A stretch of 64,000 nt of DNA from Streptomyces hygroscopicus subsp. hygroscopicus (GTDB lineage: Bacteria; Actinomycetota; Actinomycetes; Streptomycetales; Streptomycetaceae), in contig NZ_BSSM01000005.1 of assembly GCF_030269125.1 (NCBI RefSeq), positions 372,001 to 436,000 of the forward strand. The letters run 5' to 3'. This document shows positions 6,584 through 17,105 of the stretch, one piece after another. The position numbers and the translations under genes were made by a program. Each line of letters opens with the position of its first letter. Position 1 is the stretch's first letter. Below the pieces are notes generated by a model. That model was given only the letters and a program-made list of their open reading frames with translations, was not told where the DNA came from and did no database searches.

Positions 6584-9181
6584 GTGGACGCCGAGCTGAC
6601 CAACAAGAGCCGGGACGCGATCAACGCGGCCAGCAACAGGGCCGTGACCGAGGGGCACCCGGACCTCACCCCCGCTCACCTGCTGCTGGCTCTGCTCCAG
6701 GGGCAGGACAACGAGAACATCACCGACCTGCTCGCCGCCGTCGACGCCGACCAGGCCGCCGTGCGCGCCGGGACGGAGAAGCTCCTCGCCTCGCTGCCCA
6801 GCGTGACCGGCTCCACGGTCGCGCCCCCGCAGCCCAACCGCGAGCTGCTGGCCGTGATCGCGGACGCGGGCGAGCGGGCGAAGGACCTCGGCGACGAGTA
6901 CCTGTCGACCGAACACCTGCTCATCGGGGTCGCCGCCAAGGGCGGGGCCGCCGGTGAGCTGCTGAGGCGCCAGGGCGCCGAGGCGAAGAAGCTGCTGGAG
7001 GCCTTCAAGAAGGCCAGGGGAGGACGCCGCGTGACCACCGCCGACCCGGAGGGCCAGTACAAGGCCCTGGAGAAGTTCGGCACCGACTTCACCGCCGCCG
7101 CCCGCGAGGGCCGGCTCGACCCGGTCATCGGCCGGGACCAGGAGATCCGGCGGGTCGTGCAGGTGCTGAGCCGCCGTACGAAGAACAACCCCGTCCTCAT
7201 CGGCGAGCCGGGCGTCGGCAAGACCGCCGTCGTGGAGGGGCTCGCCCAGCGCATCGTCAAGGGCGACGTGCCCGAGTCGCTGAAGGACAAGCGGCTGGTC
7301 GCGCTCGACCTCGGCGCGATGGTCGCCGGCGCCAAGTACCGCGGCGAGTTCGAGGAGCGACTGAAGGCCGTGCTCGCCGAGATCAAGGACTCCGACGGGC
7401 AGATCATCACCTTCATCGACGAGCTGCACACGGTCGTCGGCGCGGGCGCGGGCGGCGACTCCGCGATGGACGCGGGCAACATGCTCAAGCCGATGCTCGC
7501 CCGCGGTGAGCTGCGCATGGTCGGCGCCACCACCCTGGACGAGTACCGGGAGCGGATCGAGAAGGACCCCGCCCTGGAGCGCCGCTTCCAGCAGGTGCTG
7601 GTCGCCGAGCCGACCGTCGAGGACACCATCGCGATCCTGCGCGGCCTCAAGGGCCGCTACGAGGCCCACCACAAGGTGCAGATCGCGGACAGCGCCCTGG
7701 TGGCCGCCGCGACCCTCTCCGACCGCTACATCACCTCCCGCTTCCTGCCCGACAAGGCCATCGACCTGGTGGACGAGGCGGCCTCCCGGCTGCGCATGGA
7801 GATCGACTCCTCGCCGGTCGAGATCGACGAACTCCAGCGCTCCGTCGACCGGTTGAAGATGGAGGAGCTGGCGATCGGCAAGGAGACCGACCCCGCCTCG
7901 CTCGCCCGGCTGGAGAAGCTGCGCCGCGACCTCGCCGACCGGGAGGAGGAGCTGCGGGGGCTGACCGCCCGCTGGGAGAAGGAGAAGCAGTCCCTCAACC
8001 GGGTCGGTGAGCTGAAGGAGAAGCTGGACGACCTGCGCGGCCAGGCCGAACGCGCCCAGCGCGACGGCGACTTCGACAAGGCCGCCAAGCTGCTCTACGG
8101 CGAGATCCCGCAGCTGGAGAAGGAGCTGGAGGCCGCCTCCGAGGCCGAGGAGGAGGCCGCCAGGGACACCATGGTCAAGGAGGAGGTCGGAGCCGACGAC
8201 ATCGCCGACGTCGTCGGGGCCTGGACCGGCATCCCCGCCGGCCGCCTGCTGGAGGGCGAGACGCAGAAGCTGCTGCGCATGGAGGACGAGCTGGGCAAGC
8301 GGCTCATCGGCCAGAGCGAGGCCGTGCGCGCGGTCAGCGACTCGGTACGGCGCTCCCGGGCCGGCATCGCCGACCCCGACCGGCCCACCGGATCGTTCCT
8401 CTTCCTCGGTCCCACCGGCGTCGGCAAGACCGAACTGGCCAAGGCGCTCGCCGACTTCCTCTTCGACGACGAGCGGGCCATGGTGCGCATCGACATGTCG
8501 GAGTACGGCGAGAAGCACAGCGTGGCCCGGCTGGTCGGCGCCCCTCCCGGGTACGTCGGCTACGAGGAGGGCGGCCAGCTCACCGAGGCGGTGCGCAGGC
8601 GCCCGTACAGCGTGGTGCTCCTGGACGAGGTGGAGAAGGCCCACCCGGAGGTCTTCGACATCCTGCTCCAGGTGCTGGACGACGGCCGCCTGACGGACGG
8701 CCAGGGCCGCACCGTCGACTTCCGCAACACCATCCTGGTGCTCACCTCCAACCTGGGCAGCCAGTTCCTGGTCGACCCGGTGGCGAGCGAGGCGGAGAAG
8801 AAGGAGCAGGTGCTGGAGGTCGTACGGGCCTCCTTCAAGCCGGAGTTCCTCAACCGGCTGGACGACCTGGTGGTGTTCTCCGCGCTGACCAAGCCGGAGC
8901 TGGAGCGGATCGCGGGGCTCCAGATCGCCCGGCTCGGCAAGCGGCTCGCCGAGCGCCGGCTCACCCTGGACGTCACGCCCGAGGCGCTGGCCTGGCTGGC
9001 GGAGGAGGGCATGGACCCGGCGTACGGCGCCCGGCCGCTGCGCCGCCTGGTGCAGACCGCGATCGGCGACCGGCTCGCCCGGGAGATCCTCTCCGGCGAG
9101 ATCAAGGACGGCGACACGGTCCGCGTGGACCGCTTCGGCGAGGGGCTGCTGGTGGGCCCGGCGACCGGCAAGACGCTGTGA
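6584..9181 (+). CDS. clpB: ATP-dependent disaggregase ClpB
   Basis: This 865-residue Hsp100 disaggregase works with DnaK/DnaJ to recover aggregated proteins in the cytoplasm. Order of parts: Clp N domain (about 1-145), first AAA+ module with Walker A GEPGVGKT (about 207-214) and Walker B ITFIDELH, long coiled-coil middle domain (about 400-520), second AAA+ module with Walker A GPTGVGKT (about 609-616) and Walker [10 protein letters not shown], then the ClpB C-terminal domain. Full length for the family. GTG 6584 is chosen because GAGGAGGAGAAGG precedes it and the protein then begins [16 protein letters not shown] as in relatives. A HAIR operator sits 70 bases upstream, so expression should rise on heat shock when HspR is titrated. 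Confidence 0.97.
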   Translation: MDAELTNKSRDAINAASNRAVTEGHPDLTPAHLLLALLQGQDNENITDLLAAVDADQAAVRAGTEKLLASLPSVTGSTVAPPQPNRELLAVIADAGERAKDLGDEYLSTEHLLIGVAAKGGAAGELLRRQGAEAKKLLEAFKKARGGRRVTTADPEGQYKALEKFGTDFTAAAREGRLDPVIGRDQEIRRVVQVLSRRTKNNPVLIGEPGVGKTAVVEGLAQRIVKGDVPESLKDKRLVALDLGAMVAGAKYRGEFEERLKAVLAEIKDSDGQIITFIDELHTVVGAGAGGDSAMDAGNMLKPMLARGELRMVGATTLDEYRERIEKDPALERRFQQVLVAEPTVEDTIAILRGLKGRYEAHHKVQIADSALVAAATLSDRYITSRFLPDKAIDLVDEAASRLRMEIDSSPVEIDELQRSVDRLKMEELAIGKETDPASLARLEKLRRDLADREEELRGLTARWEKEKQSLNRVGELKEKLDDLRGQAERAQRDGDFDKAAKLLYGEIPQLEKELEAASEAEEEAARDTMVKEEVGADDIADVVGAWTGIPAGRLLEGETQKLLRMEDELGKRLIGQSEAVRAVSDSVRRSRAGIADPDRPTGSFLFLGPTGVGKTELAKALADFLFDDERAMVRIDMSEYGEKHSVARLVGAPPGYVGYEEGGQLTEAVRRRPYSVVLLDEVEKAHPEVFDILLQVLDDGRLTDGQGRTVDFRNTILVLTSNLGSQFLVDPVASEAEKKEQVLEVVRASFKPEFLNRLDDLVVFSALTKPELERIAGLQIARLGKRLAERRLTLDVTPEALAWLAEEGMDPAYGARPLRRLVQTAIGDRLAREILSGEIKDGDTVRVDRFGEGLLVGPATGKTL

Positions 9182-9184
9182 CGC

Positions 9185-9688
9185 TCACTCGGTGAAGGCC
9201 GCGAAGCGTACGAGGGCCCGGTCCGGGCCCTCGTACGTGACGTTCACCGTCACCGCGTCGGCGTAGGCGCCCGGGGGCGGCGGTATCTCGGGCGACTCCA
9301 TGTTCACGCAGAGGTCGGCGCCGGGGTCGCACAGGTCGGTGCCGGGCTTCGGACCGTACGGATAGGTCTCCGACAGCCACGCGCGTACGTCCGTACGGGG
9401 CATCCGGAACTCGGCGTGATACGTCGTGTCCATCCAGCTCTGCACGGTGCACCGCGTGTCGTACGCCTTCTCCGGCAGCTTCCCGCCGCCGAACTTCAGC
9501 GCCCGCGCGCACGACACCTTCTCCGGCGCCCCGCCCAGCGGATAGTCCGAGGTCGCGGCCCGGACCACGGTCACGACCACCCAGACCAGCACCAGCGCGG
9601 GGACCGCCAGGATCGCCGCGAGCAGCCACCATCTGGTCCGTCCCCGCGCCGCCACGCCAGCCCCCGTCCGTTCACCGGTCCGCCGCAC
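9185..9688 (-). CDS. Hypothetical membrane-anchored protein
   Basis: A 167-residue protein of unknown function. A basic N terminus (RTGERTGAGVAARGRTR) is followed by one transmembrane segment (WWLLAAILAVPALVLVWVVV, about 20-40); the remainder should be outside. The outer part has four cysteines (SCARAL, DTRCTV, DLCDPG, DLCVN), likely forming two disulfides. It converges on clpB with a 3-base gap. No named domain was recognised. Confidence 0.7.
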   Translation of the reverse strand: MRRTGERTGAGVAARGRTRWWLLAAILAVPALVLVWVVVTVVRAATSDYPLGGAPEKVSCARALKFGGGKLPEKAYDTRCTVQSWMDTTYHAEFRMPRTDVRAWLSETYPYGPKPGTDLCDPGADLCVNMESPEIPPPPGAYADAVTVNVTYEGPDRALVRFAAFTE

Positions 9689-9794
9689 GGGCAGCGGATC
9701 ATGTCAGCCAAAGACTGACAGGCCCCGTCAGGGCTTGCCACCCCCCTCCCCGCATGGGGGAGGATGGCGGGATCCGTACGAAGGGAAAAACACG

Positions 9795-10355
9795 GTGAGC
9801 ATCGACCCGTCCTCGATTCCGAACTTCGGGGGCCAGCCCGAGCCGCAGCCCCAGGGACCGGCCGGCCCCGTCCTCCCGGACCAGGACCTCGTGAAGCAGC
9901 TCCTGGAGCAGATGGAGCTGAAGTACGTCGTCGACGAGGAGGGTGACCTCGCGGCGCCCTGGGAGCAGTTCCGCACCTACTTCATGTTCCGCGGGGAGGC
10001 CGAGCACGCGGTCTTCTCGGTGCGGACCTTCTACGACCGTCCGCACCAGATCGAGGACAAGGCCCAGCTCCTCGAGTCGGTGGACGACTGGAACCGCCGC
10101 ACCCTGTGGCCCAAGGTCTACACCCACACCCACGACGACGGCACGGTCCGCCTCATCGGCGAGGCCCAGATGCTGATCGGCACCGGCGTCGACATCAACC
10201 ACTTCGTCTCCTCGACGGTCAGCTGGGTGCGGGCCGCGATCGAGTTCGACAAGTGGCTGGTCGAGCAGCTGGGCCTGGAGCAGGAGGTCGACGGGGCCGA
10301 GAAGCCGGAGGACGGCGAGGCCGGCCCCGACTCCGAGCCCGGCTCCGGGGAGTAA
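9795..10355 (+). CDS. YbjN/type III secretion chaperone-like domain protein
   Basis: A 186-residue cytoplasmic protein of the YbjN (DUF1790-like) fold. The family core is visible from about residue 28 to 155: KQLLEQMELKYVVDEEGDLAA, FRTYFMFRGEAEHAVFSVRTF, then NRRTLWPKVYTH and ainly acidic tail EKPEDGEAGPDSEPGSGE. Its biochemical role is not known in actinobacteria; the fold resembles secretion chaperones. GTG 9795 follows AAGGGAA. Both ends are compositionally biased, Pro/Gln-rich N terminus and Glu/Gly-rich C terminus. Confidence 0.8.
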   Translation: MSIDPSSIPNFGGQPEPQPQGPAGPVLPDQDLVKQLLEQMELKYVVDEEGDLAAPWEQFRTYFMFRGEAEHAVFSVRTFYDRPHQIEDKAQLLESVDDWNRRTLWPKVYTHTHDDGTVRLIGEAQMLIGTGVDINHFVSSTVSWVRAAIEFDKWLVEQLGLEQEVDGAEKPEDGEAGPDSEPGSGE

Positions 10356-10370
10356 CCCCCGCCGAGTCCG

Positions 10371-11555
10371 CTACAGCGGCGCGTGCCCCAGCACCAGCAG
10401 GTACGCGCCGTAGAGATACGACAGCCCGGCCAGGGCCGCGACCACCACGGCCGCGTGCCAGGGCCGGGCTTTCGCCGCGCGCACCAGCGCGCGGGCCGGC
10501 GGCAGCAGCAGCGGGAAGGCCGGCAGCAGGAAGCGCGGCTTGGACTCGAAGATGCCCGATCCGCCGAGCACGACCAGCAGCAGCACCCCGCTGTAGACCA
10601 GCAGCGGCAGCGGCGGCCGGTCCAGGACCAGCAGCACGAAGAGCACCACCCCCACGGCCACCAGCAGCAGCGCGATCGGGAACACCACCCGGCCGCCGTG
10701 CAGCAGCAGGGTGCGCACGAAGCGCAGCGAGCCGTGCCCGAGGTCGAACCGCGAGCCCCAGCGCGCCTGCACGTCGAAGTAGCCGCCCAGCAGATCGCCC
10801 CGGCGGTGCCCGACCCACAGCAGGAACCCGGTCCAGCCGAGCGGGGCGAGCGCGGCGCCCGTCCACAGCCTGTGGGAAACCCGGCCGCGCCGCCGCCACG
10901 CCTCGCAGCCGGCCGCGGCGAGCACGGCGGCGGCCACCGCGAACCCGTTCGGCCGCGCGAGCCCGGCGAGCGCCGCCAGGGTCCCCGCCCACAGCCAGCG
11001 CCCGGTCAGCGCCGCGTACAGCGACCACGCGGCGCACGCGGCGAGCACCGGCTCCGTGTACGCCATCGACAGCACCACCGAGTGCGGCAGCAGCCCCCAC
11101 AGCAGCACCAGCGCGAGGCCCACGGGCCGTCCGTACAGCAGCGACCCCACCGCGTACACGCCCGCCGCCGCCACCAGCGCCGCCGTCCAGGACACCAGCA
11201 GCCCGGCCGCGCCCCCGCCGAGCGTGCTCACCTCGCGCACCGCCCGCACCAGCGCCGGATACAGCGGGAAGAACGCCAGATCGCTGTAACCGTGCCGGCC
11301 CAGGGCATGGCCGTACCCGTGCGCCGCGATGCCCAGGTACCAGACGGAGTCCCAGGAGCGGCCCAGCAGGGCGAGGACGGGCCGTCCGGCGGCCCCGGAG
11401 AGCAGGGTGAGCACGACCGCGCCGGCGAGCCGCGCGCCGAGGAACAGTCCTACGGCGACGCCGCTCGCCCTGAGCAGGGAGGCGCGGGCGCGCTCCCCGG
11501 GCGCATGTCCGGGTGCGGTGACGGGCGGAGCGAGAACGGTGCCGGCATGGGTCAC
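10371..11555 (-). CDS. Polytopic mannosyltransferase-family membrane protein (GT-C fold)
   Basis: A 394-residue integral membrane protein with roughly nine to ten hydrophobic segments. It resembles the bacterial branch of the GPI mannosyltransferase II (PIG-V) family. Features are a short loop after TM1 with RSWDSVWYLGIAAHGYG (the Asp is the expected lipid-linked donor-binding acidic residue of GT-C enzymes), then SDLAFFPLYPALVRAV, MAYTEPVLAAC and LARPNGF. It probably moves mannose from a polyprenyl-phosphate donor to a cell-surface acceptor. GTG 11555 is the chosen start with GGAGG just before it. Acceptor unknown. Confidence 0.8.
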   Translation of the reverse strand: MTHAGTVLAPPVTAPGHAPGERARASLLRASGVAVGLFLGARLAGAVVLTLLSGAAGRPVLALLGRSWDSVWYLGIAAHGYGHALGRHGYSDLAFFPLYPALVRAVREVSTLGGGAAGLLVSWTAALVAAAGVYAVGSLLYGRPVGLALVLLWGLLPHSVVLSMAYTEPVLAACAAWSLYAALTGRWLWAGTLAALAGLARPNGFAVAAAVLAAAGCEAWRRRGRVSHRLWTGAALAPLGWTGFLLWVGHRRGDLLGGYFDVQARWGSRFDLGHGSLRFVRTLLLHGGRVVFPIALLLVAVGVVLFVLLVLDRPPLPLLVYSGVLLLVVLGGSGIFESKPRFLLPAFPLLLPPARALVRAAKARPWHAAVVVAALAGLSYLYGAYLLVLGHAPL

Positions 11556-11625
11556 ACCTCCGCACTGTGCAAGGATCCGCCCCCGGATGCGAGCAGGGCA
11601 CGGCCAACCGGCGGCAAGCCGTCCC

Positions 11626-12801
<1,176 letters not shown>

Positions 12802-12951
12802 GGCGGCCATCCTGCGCCCAAGCTCTGGAGTTCCTCAACTCCGCTTTGACGGTCGCCGCGGGCGGGCATCCCCGGAGCACCGCGCGCGGCGCGGGAAGGA
12901 ACGAGGCGCCCGACGGGGGGTCGCTTCGGGCAACCGGAAGAGGGTGGCGCC

Positions 12952-13299
12952 ATGGATCCGTTCATCATCTGGCTCGGCAGTGTGTTCGTCGTGTTCCTGC
13001 TCCTCGCGCTGGTGTCCGACAGGCGTGGCACGCGGGGCAGGGGCAAGGGCCGGGGCATGGGCAGGGGGACGCGCAGAAGCAGGATCGGGAGCGGGGGAGC
13101 GGCCGGCAGCGCAGGCAGCAGCTGGTGGGCGGGGGACTCCGGCTCGTCGTCGGGCGGGCACCACGGGAGCCACGGGAGTCACCACGGCGGGCACTCCTCC
13201 TGCGGCGGCGGGGGGCACTCGGGGCACTCCTGCGGCGGGCACTCCTCGTGCGGCGGCGGGTCGTCGTGCGGCGGCGGCTCGTCCTGCGGGAGCAGCTGA
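12952..13299 (+). CDS. Single-pass membrane protein with Gly/Ser/His/Cys-rich tail
   Basis: A 115-residue protein of unknown function. It has an N-terminal transmembrane helix (PFIIWLGSVFVVFLLLALVS, about 3-22), a basic Arg/Gly linker (RRGTRGRGKGRG...), and a tail (about 62-115) dominated by Gly, Ser, His and Cys: HHGSHGSHHGGHSS, then repeated SCGGG/HSCGGHSSCGGG units with seven Cys. The tail looks like a metal-binding or cross-linked low-complexity region. With the basic linker next to the helix, the tail is probably cytoplasmic (inference). ATG 12952 lies after AGAGGGTGG. It is not a shadow: both strands were examined and only this frame has a coherent membrane segment. Confidence 0.65.
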   Translation: MDPFIIWLGSVFVVFLLLALVSDRRGTRGRGKGRGMGRGTRRSRIGSGGAAGSAGSSWWAGDSGSSSGGHHGSHGSHHGGHSSCGGGGHSGHSCGGHSSCGGGSSCGGGSSCGSS

Positions 13300-13489
13300 G
13301 AGGGGCGCGCCCGATGCCGTCGGTGGTCCCGGGCGGTCGAGGAGCGCTTGAGGGGAGCCGGCGACGGCTTCGGTCCACCGCCGGGCTCGGGCCGTCCTCC
13401 CGCGGCGGGCCGGCCCGTCCCCGCGGTCCGGCCGCACCGGGTGACGGGCACGCCCCCGGCAGTGGTCGGCAGGCGCGGGGGATCACGGT

Positions 13490-13855
13490 TCAGCCGTGGG
13501 CGATGGACTGCTCGATGAGGGCCACCGTGGCGCGGGGATCGTCGACCTCGATGACGAGGCGGTCGTAGCTTTCGGCGTCGGCGAGTTCGATGACGACCGC
13601 CTTGTCCGGGTTCTTCACGTCCCAGAAGAGGCGTTCACCGTGGTGGCGGAAGCGGCCGGCGGTGATCACGCCGGGGAAGTAGGTGCCGGCGACGCGGATG
13701 CCCTTCGGTTCGCGGGCGATGCCGGGGTCGTGGGTGGCGCCGCGTACGTGGGCGAGGGGGATTTCCAGGCGGCTCTTGAGAGTCCAGAGCTTGTCGAGGC
13801 CCTGGAACTCGGCGGTGAGCAGGCCGCGTTCGCGGTCGACGGAGATCAGGGCCAT
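13490..13855 (-). CDS. Hypothetical small protein (PH-like fold), cotranscribed with TetR gene
   Basis: A 121-residue cytoplasmic protein with alternating hydrophobic strands (LISVDRERGLLTAEFQG, SRLEIPLAHVRGATHD, RVAGTYFPGVITAGRF, RLFWDVKNPDKAVVIELAD). This strand pattern is typical of short bacterial PH-like proteins found widely in Streptomyces. No catalytic residues are evident. The start ATG lies one base after the stop of the upstream TetR gene, so the two form a self-regulated pair. Function unknown. Confidence 0.75.
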   Translation of the reverse strand: MALISVDRERGLLTAEFQGLDKLWTLKSRLEIPLAHVRGATHDPGIAREPKGIRVAGTYFPGVITAGRFRHHGERLFWDVKNPDKAVVIELADAESYDRLVIEVDDPRATVALIEQSIAHG

Positions 13856-13856
13856 G

Positions 13857-14342
13857 TCAGTGCTCCTTGGGTGCGGCCGGCTGGGCGCGCAGGCGTAGGC
13901 GGGTACCGAGGACGGTGGAGGCGAGTCGGGGGGCGGCGTCACCGTGGGAGGGGCGCAGGGCGTCCTCCAGCGCGGTGATGCCCTCCGCGACCAGAGCGGC
14001 GACCTCTGGGTCGTGGGGGGCGCGTTCGGCGGCGGCGAGGAGCAGGAGTCCGGCGGCCGGGCCGCTGTCGTACGAGGCGATGGCCGCCGTCAGCGCCTGT
14101 GCGGGGTCGGTGAGGGTGGCGATGGCGGCGCTGGTCGGGTGGATCTCGTGGTCGAGGTGGTTGCGCAGCGCGGTCAGGTGCAGGCCCCGTTTGGAGCCGA
14201 AGACCTTGTAGAGACTGCCCCGGTGGACGCCGGTGGCCGTGACCAGGTCGTCCACCGAGGTGCCCTCGTAGCCGCGGGCGGCGAAGAGGGCGGCCGCGGT
14301 ACTGACGGCCTGATCCGTGTCGAAGGCGCGTGGTCGTCCCAT
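13857..14342 (-). CDS. TetR-family transcriptional regulator
   Basis: A 161-residue TetR repressor. The N-terminal HTH is clear (RAFDTDQAVSTAAALFAARGY, then EGTSVDDLVTATGVHRGSLYKVFGSKRGL). The C-terminal ligand domain is short and hydrophobic; the ligand is unknown. The likely operator is AAGAACG-AA-CGTTCTT (14378-14393) just upstream. It is transcribed together with the small PH-like gene, the probable regulated partner. Confidence 0.88.
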   Translation of the reverse strand: MGRPRAFDTDQAVSTAAALFAARGYEGTSVDDLVTATGVHRGSLYKVFGSKRGLHLTALRNHLDHEIHPTSAAIATLTDPAQALTAAIASYDSGPAAGLLLLAAAERAPHDPEVAALVAEGITALEDALRPSHGDAAPRLASTVLGTRLRLRAQPAAPKEH

Positions 14343-14362
14343 GGCCGTGACCGTACGCGATT

Positions 14363-14393
14363 AAAGAACGATCAGTCAAGAACGAACGTTCTT
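14363..14393. promoter_or_regulatory. Palindromic TetR operator
   Basis: AAGAACG (14378-14384), two spacer bases, CGTTCTT (14387-14393) form a perfect 7-2-7 palindrome. A further half-site AAAGAACG lies at 14363-14370. The position, just in front of the TetR gene (start 14342), fits autoregulation. Confidence 0.7.
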
Positions 14394-14656
14394 TTATGCC
14401 CCGCGCAGGGGGCCGGTCTCCGTGTCCGCGCCCGGCGTGCGCCGTGGTGGAACAGTTGAGCTGTGAGCCCCCCGACGGATGGAAAGCCCCCGAAGTTGGG
14501 TAAAAACGCTGTGGCGGCCCCTGTGTTCATGATTCCCTCTAAAACGCCAATGCAGCCAACGCAGCCCCCAGGACGTCTCGCAGACGCCTCGTACCGGCCG
14601 GGCCGGCCGGGCTGACACGGCCTCTCCCCTCATTTGCGTGTTAGCGGAGCCGATCC
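14394..14656. other. Intergenic region between TetR operator and DUF2617 gene
   Basis: Together with the TetR operator this makes a gap of about 310 bases. It contains a relatively A/T-rich patch (14480-14550) that probably holds the promoter for the downstream gene, and a small inverted repeat ACAG-N5-CTGT near 14450-14465. No gene, RNA structure or named motif was recognised. Confidence 0.35.
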
Positions 14657-15199
14657 ATGCTCACGACCCTGAACACCAGTTACACCGATACGCGCGCTGC
14701 CGACCTCGCCTGGGCCCTCGGGCGCGAACCGCTTCCCGCCCTGGCCACCCTCGACCTCGAACTGACCGGTGCGAAGCTCCAGTTGAGACTGCTCGGCGCC
14801 TCCCACCAGGTCCTCCTGGAGGAGGAGCGCGGCCTGTGCTCCGAGACGGTGGCCTGCATCCCCGGCTCCAGCACCCCGCTGCCGCTCGGCGTCGCCAAGC
14901 GCGTCGGCGCATGGGAGTACGAGTTCGCGGCGCGCGTCGAGATGCTCACTCCCGGCTCCTTCGCGGGCCGCGCCCAGGAACTGCTCGCCCTCGTCTCCGA
15001 GCACCCGCACGGGCTCGCCGGCGTCTTCCCGGGCAGTCCGCACGCGTTCACCGCGATGCTGGCCCAGCGGCACGACGACCATGTGCACTGGCGCACCTGG
15101 CACGCCTACCCGCAGGACGGCCAACTCGTCGCCACCCGCACCCGGGTGGGCGCGCGGGCGCGGAACCGGCAGCACCGCCAGGAGGCTGACGCGGCCTGA
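14657..15199 (+). CDS. DUF2617 family protein
   Basis: A 180-residue cytoplasmic protein matching the DUF2617 family by its N-terminal signature (LTTLNTSYTDTRAADLAWALG) and the segments LDLELTGAKLQLRLLGASHQV and PHGLAGVFPGSPHAFTAM. Function is unknown. In many actinobacteria it clusters with a membrane spermidine-synthase-like gene, DUF350, DUF4178 and DUF4247; here only the spermidine-synthase-like gene follows, 198 bases downstream. Confidence 0.8.
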   Translation: MLTTLNTSYTDTRAADLAWALGREPLPALATLDLELTGAKLQLRLLGASHQVLLEEERGLCSETVACIPGSSTPLPLGVAKRVGAWEYEFAARVEMLTPGSFAGRAQELLALVSEHPHGLAGVFPGSPHAFTAMLAQRHDDHVHWRTWHAYPQDGQLVATRTRVGARARNRQHRQEADAA

Positions 15200-15397
15200 G
15201 TCCGCGCGGCGAGTCCGCGCGGCGATACGCGGCGGCGCCCGTGGGGCGCGGACCGCCGGCGCCCGTGCGGCGCGAACCGGAGGACGCCCGGCCGGTACCG
15301 GCCGCCGGCGCGGCATAAACCTGGATGGGGTCAACTGCTCCCAGATCCACACCTGTGGGTGACGAAGCGCACCCGTCGTGTGACGTAACGTCGCAGA

Positions 15398-17035
15398 GTG
15401 ATCGAACCGCAGGCCCCCGCGCCACCGGGCGCCCCGCCCTCCCGGACCGGTCCCGGCCGCCTCCCCGTCCGGCCCGGCGCCGGGCGGTTCCTGGTCCTCG
15501 GGTGCGTCTTCGTGTGCGCGGCCTGCGGACTCGTGTACGAACTCGAACTCGTCGCGTTCGCCTCGTACTTGATCGGCGACTCGGTCACCCAGGCATCCGT
15601 CGTGCTGTCCGTGATGGTGTTCGCGATGGGCATCGGATCGCTCGGCGCCAAACGGCTGCGCCGGCACACGGCCGTCGGCTTCGGCGCCGTCGAGACGCTC
15701 CTCGCGCTCGTCGGCGGGTGCAGCGCGATGGTCCTGTACGCCGTGTTCGCCTGGACCGGCGGCTGGGGCGGGCTGTGGGCCGAGGGCCCGCGCTTGCTCC
15801 TGGTCGCCTTCTCGCTCGCCATCGGCCTGCTCATCGGCGCCGAGGTCCCGCTCCTGATGGAGCTGATCCAGCGCGTCCGCAGACAGGACGCGCCCGCCGC
15901 CGTGGCCGACCTGTTCGCCGCGGACTACGTCGGCGCCCTCGTCGGCGGCCTGGCCTTCCCCTTCGTCCTCCTGCCGTTCTTCGGCCAGTTGACCGGCGCG
16001 CTGCTCACCGGCACGGTCAACGTCGTGGCGGGCGGCGCCCTCGTCCTCGGCCTCTTCCGGCGCGACCTGACCCGCCGCGCCCGCTGGACCCTGCTCCTCG
16101 CCGGCGCCCTCGTCCTCGGCGTCCTCGCCTCGGCCGCCGCCCTGTCCGCCGACTTCGAACGCGCCGCGCGCCGCGCGGTGTACGGCGCGGACGTCCGGGT
16201 CGCCGTGCGGACCGGGACGCAGGAGGTCGTCCTCGCCGGCGGCACCGACGGCCGCCCCCTCGACCTCTACCTCGACGGCCGGCTGCGCGTCGGCGGCCGG
16301 GACTCCCGCCGCTACCACGAGGCCCTGGTGCGCCCCGCCCTCACCGGACCGCACGCCCGCGTCCTGGTCCTCGGCGGCGGCGACGGCCTCGCCGCCCGCG
16401 AGGTGCTGCGCCATCCCGGGGTGCGCCGCGTCGAGATCGTCGAACCCGACCCCGGACTCGCCCGGTTGGCCCGCCGCGACCCCGGCCTGACCGCCGCCAA
16501 CGGCCACGTCTACGCCGACCCCCGCGTCCACCTCAGCACCGCCGACGCCCTCGGCTGGCTGCGCACCGCGCCCGCGGCCTCGTACGACGTCGTGATCGCG
16601 GACCTCCCCGATCCCGGCATCACCGCCGGCGCCAAGCTGTACTCCGAGGAGTTCTACGGCCTCACCCGCCGCGCGCTCGCCCCCGGCGGCCGGCTCGTCG
16701 TGCACGCGGGCCCCCTCGCCGGCCGCCCCCGCGTCTTCTGGACGGTCGCCGCGACCCTGCGCGCCGCCCGCTTCACCGCCACCGCCTACCGCGTCCCCGG
16801 TCGCGGCCCCGGCTTCCCGGCGGGCCCCTGCCGCTCGGTCGGCGCGCGGGAGGCCCCACGGGACTGGGGGTTCCTGCTGGCCGCCTCGGGCCGCACCGCC
16901 CCGCCCCTGCTCCTCGACCCCTCGACCCCCGCCGGCACCCTCACCCCGGCCGCCCTCGCGGCGGACCGGCGGGCGGCCGAGCGGACCCGGATCGGGGGGC
17001 TGCCCGCCTCCACCCTGATCCATCCGCGCTACTGA
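15398..17035 (+). CDS. Membrane-fused polyamine aminopropyltransferase-like protein
   Basis: A 545-residue protein with an N-terminal membrane half (about 25-250; seven or so helices) and a cytoplasmic spermidine-synthase-like half (about 260-545). The second half has the Rossmann glycine loop [16 protein letters not shown], the ribose-binding acidic residue in VEIVEPDP, and the catalytic-type Asp in [12 protein letters not shown] followed by LYSEEFYG. Such fusions transfer or bind aminopropyl groups from decarboxylated SAM, but their true substrate is not established. GTG 15398 is chosen; the first 25 residues are Pro-rich. It lies downstream of DUF2617 on the same strand. Confidence 0.85.
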   Translation: MIEPQAPAPPGAPPSRTGPGRLPVRPGAGRFLVLGCVFVCAACGLVYELELVAFASYLIGDSVTQASVVLSVMVFAMGIGSLGAKRLRRHTAVGFGAVETLLALVGGCSAMVLYAVFAWTGGWGGLWAEGPRLLLVAFSLAIGLLIGAEVPLLMELIQRVRRQDAPAAVADLFAADYVGALVGGLAFPFVLLPFFGQLTGALLTGTVNVVAGGALVLGLFRRDLTRRARWTLLLAGALVLGVLASAAALSADFERAARRAVYGADVRVAVRTGTQEVVLAGGTDGRPLDLYLDGRLRVGGRDSRRYHEALVRPALTGPHARVLVLGGGDGLAAREVLRHPGVRRVEIVEPDPGLARLARRDPGLTAANGHVYADPRVHLSTADALGWLRTAPAASYDVVIADLPDPGITAGAKLYSEEFYGLTRRALAPGGRLVVHAGPLAGRPRVFWTVAATLRAARFTATAYRVPGRGPGFPAGPCRSVGAREAPRDWGFLLAASGRTAPPLLLDPSTPAGTLTPAALAADRRAAERTRIGGLPASTLIHPRY

Positions 17036-17105
17036 ACGGCCGCCCGCGCATGTGCCGGTTCCGGGGAGGGTACGACCCGGCCGCTCCTGGGTAGGCTCAG
17101 CCGAC

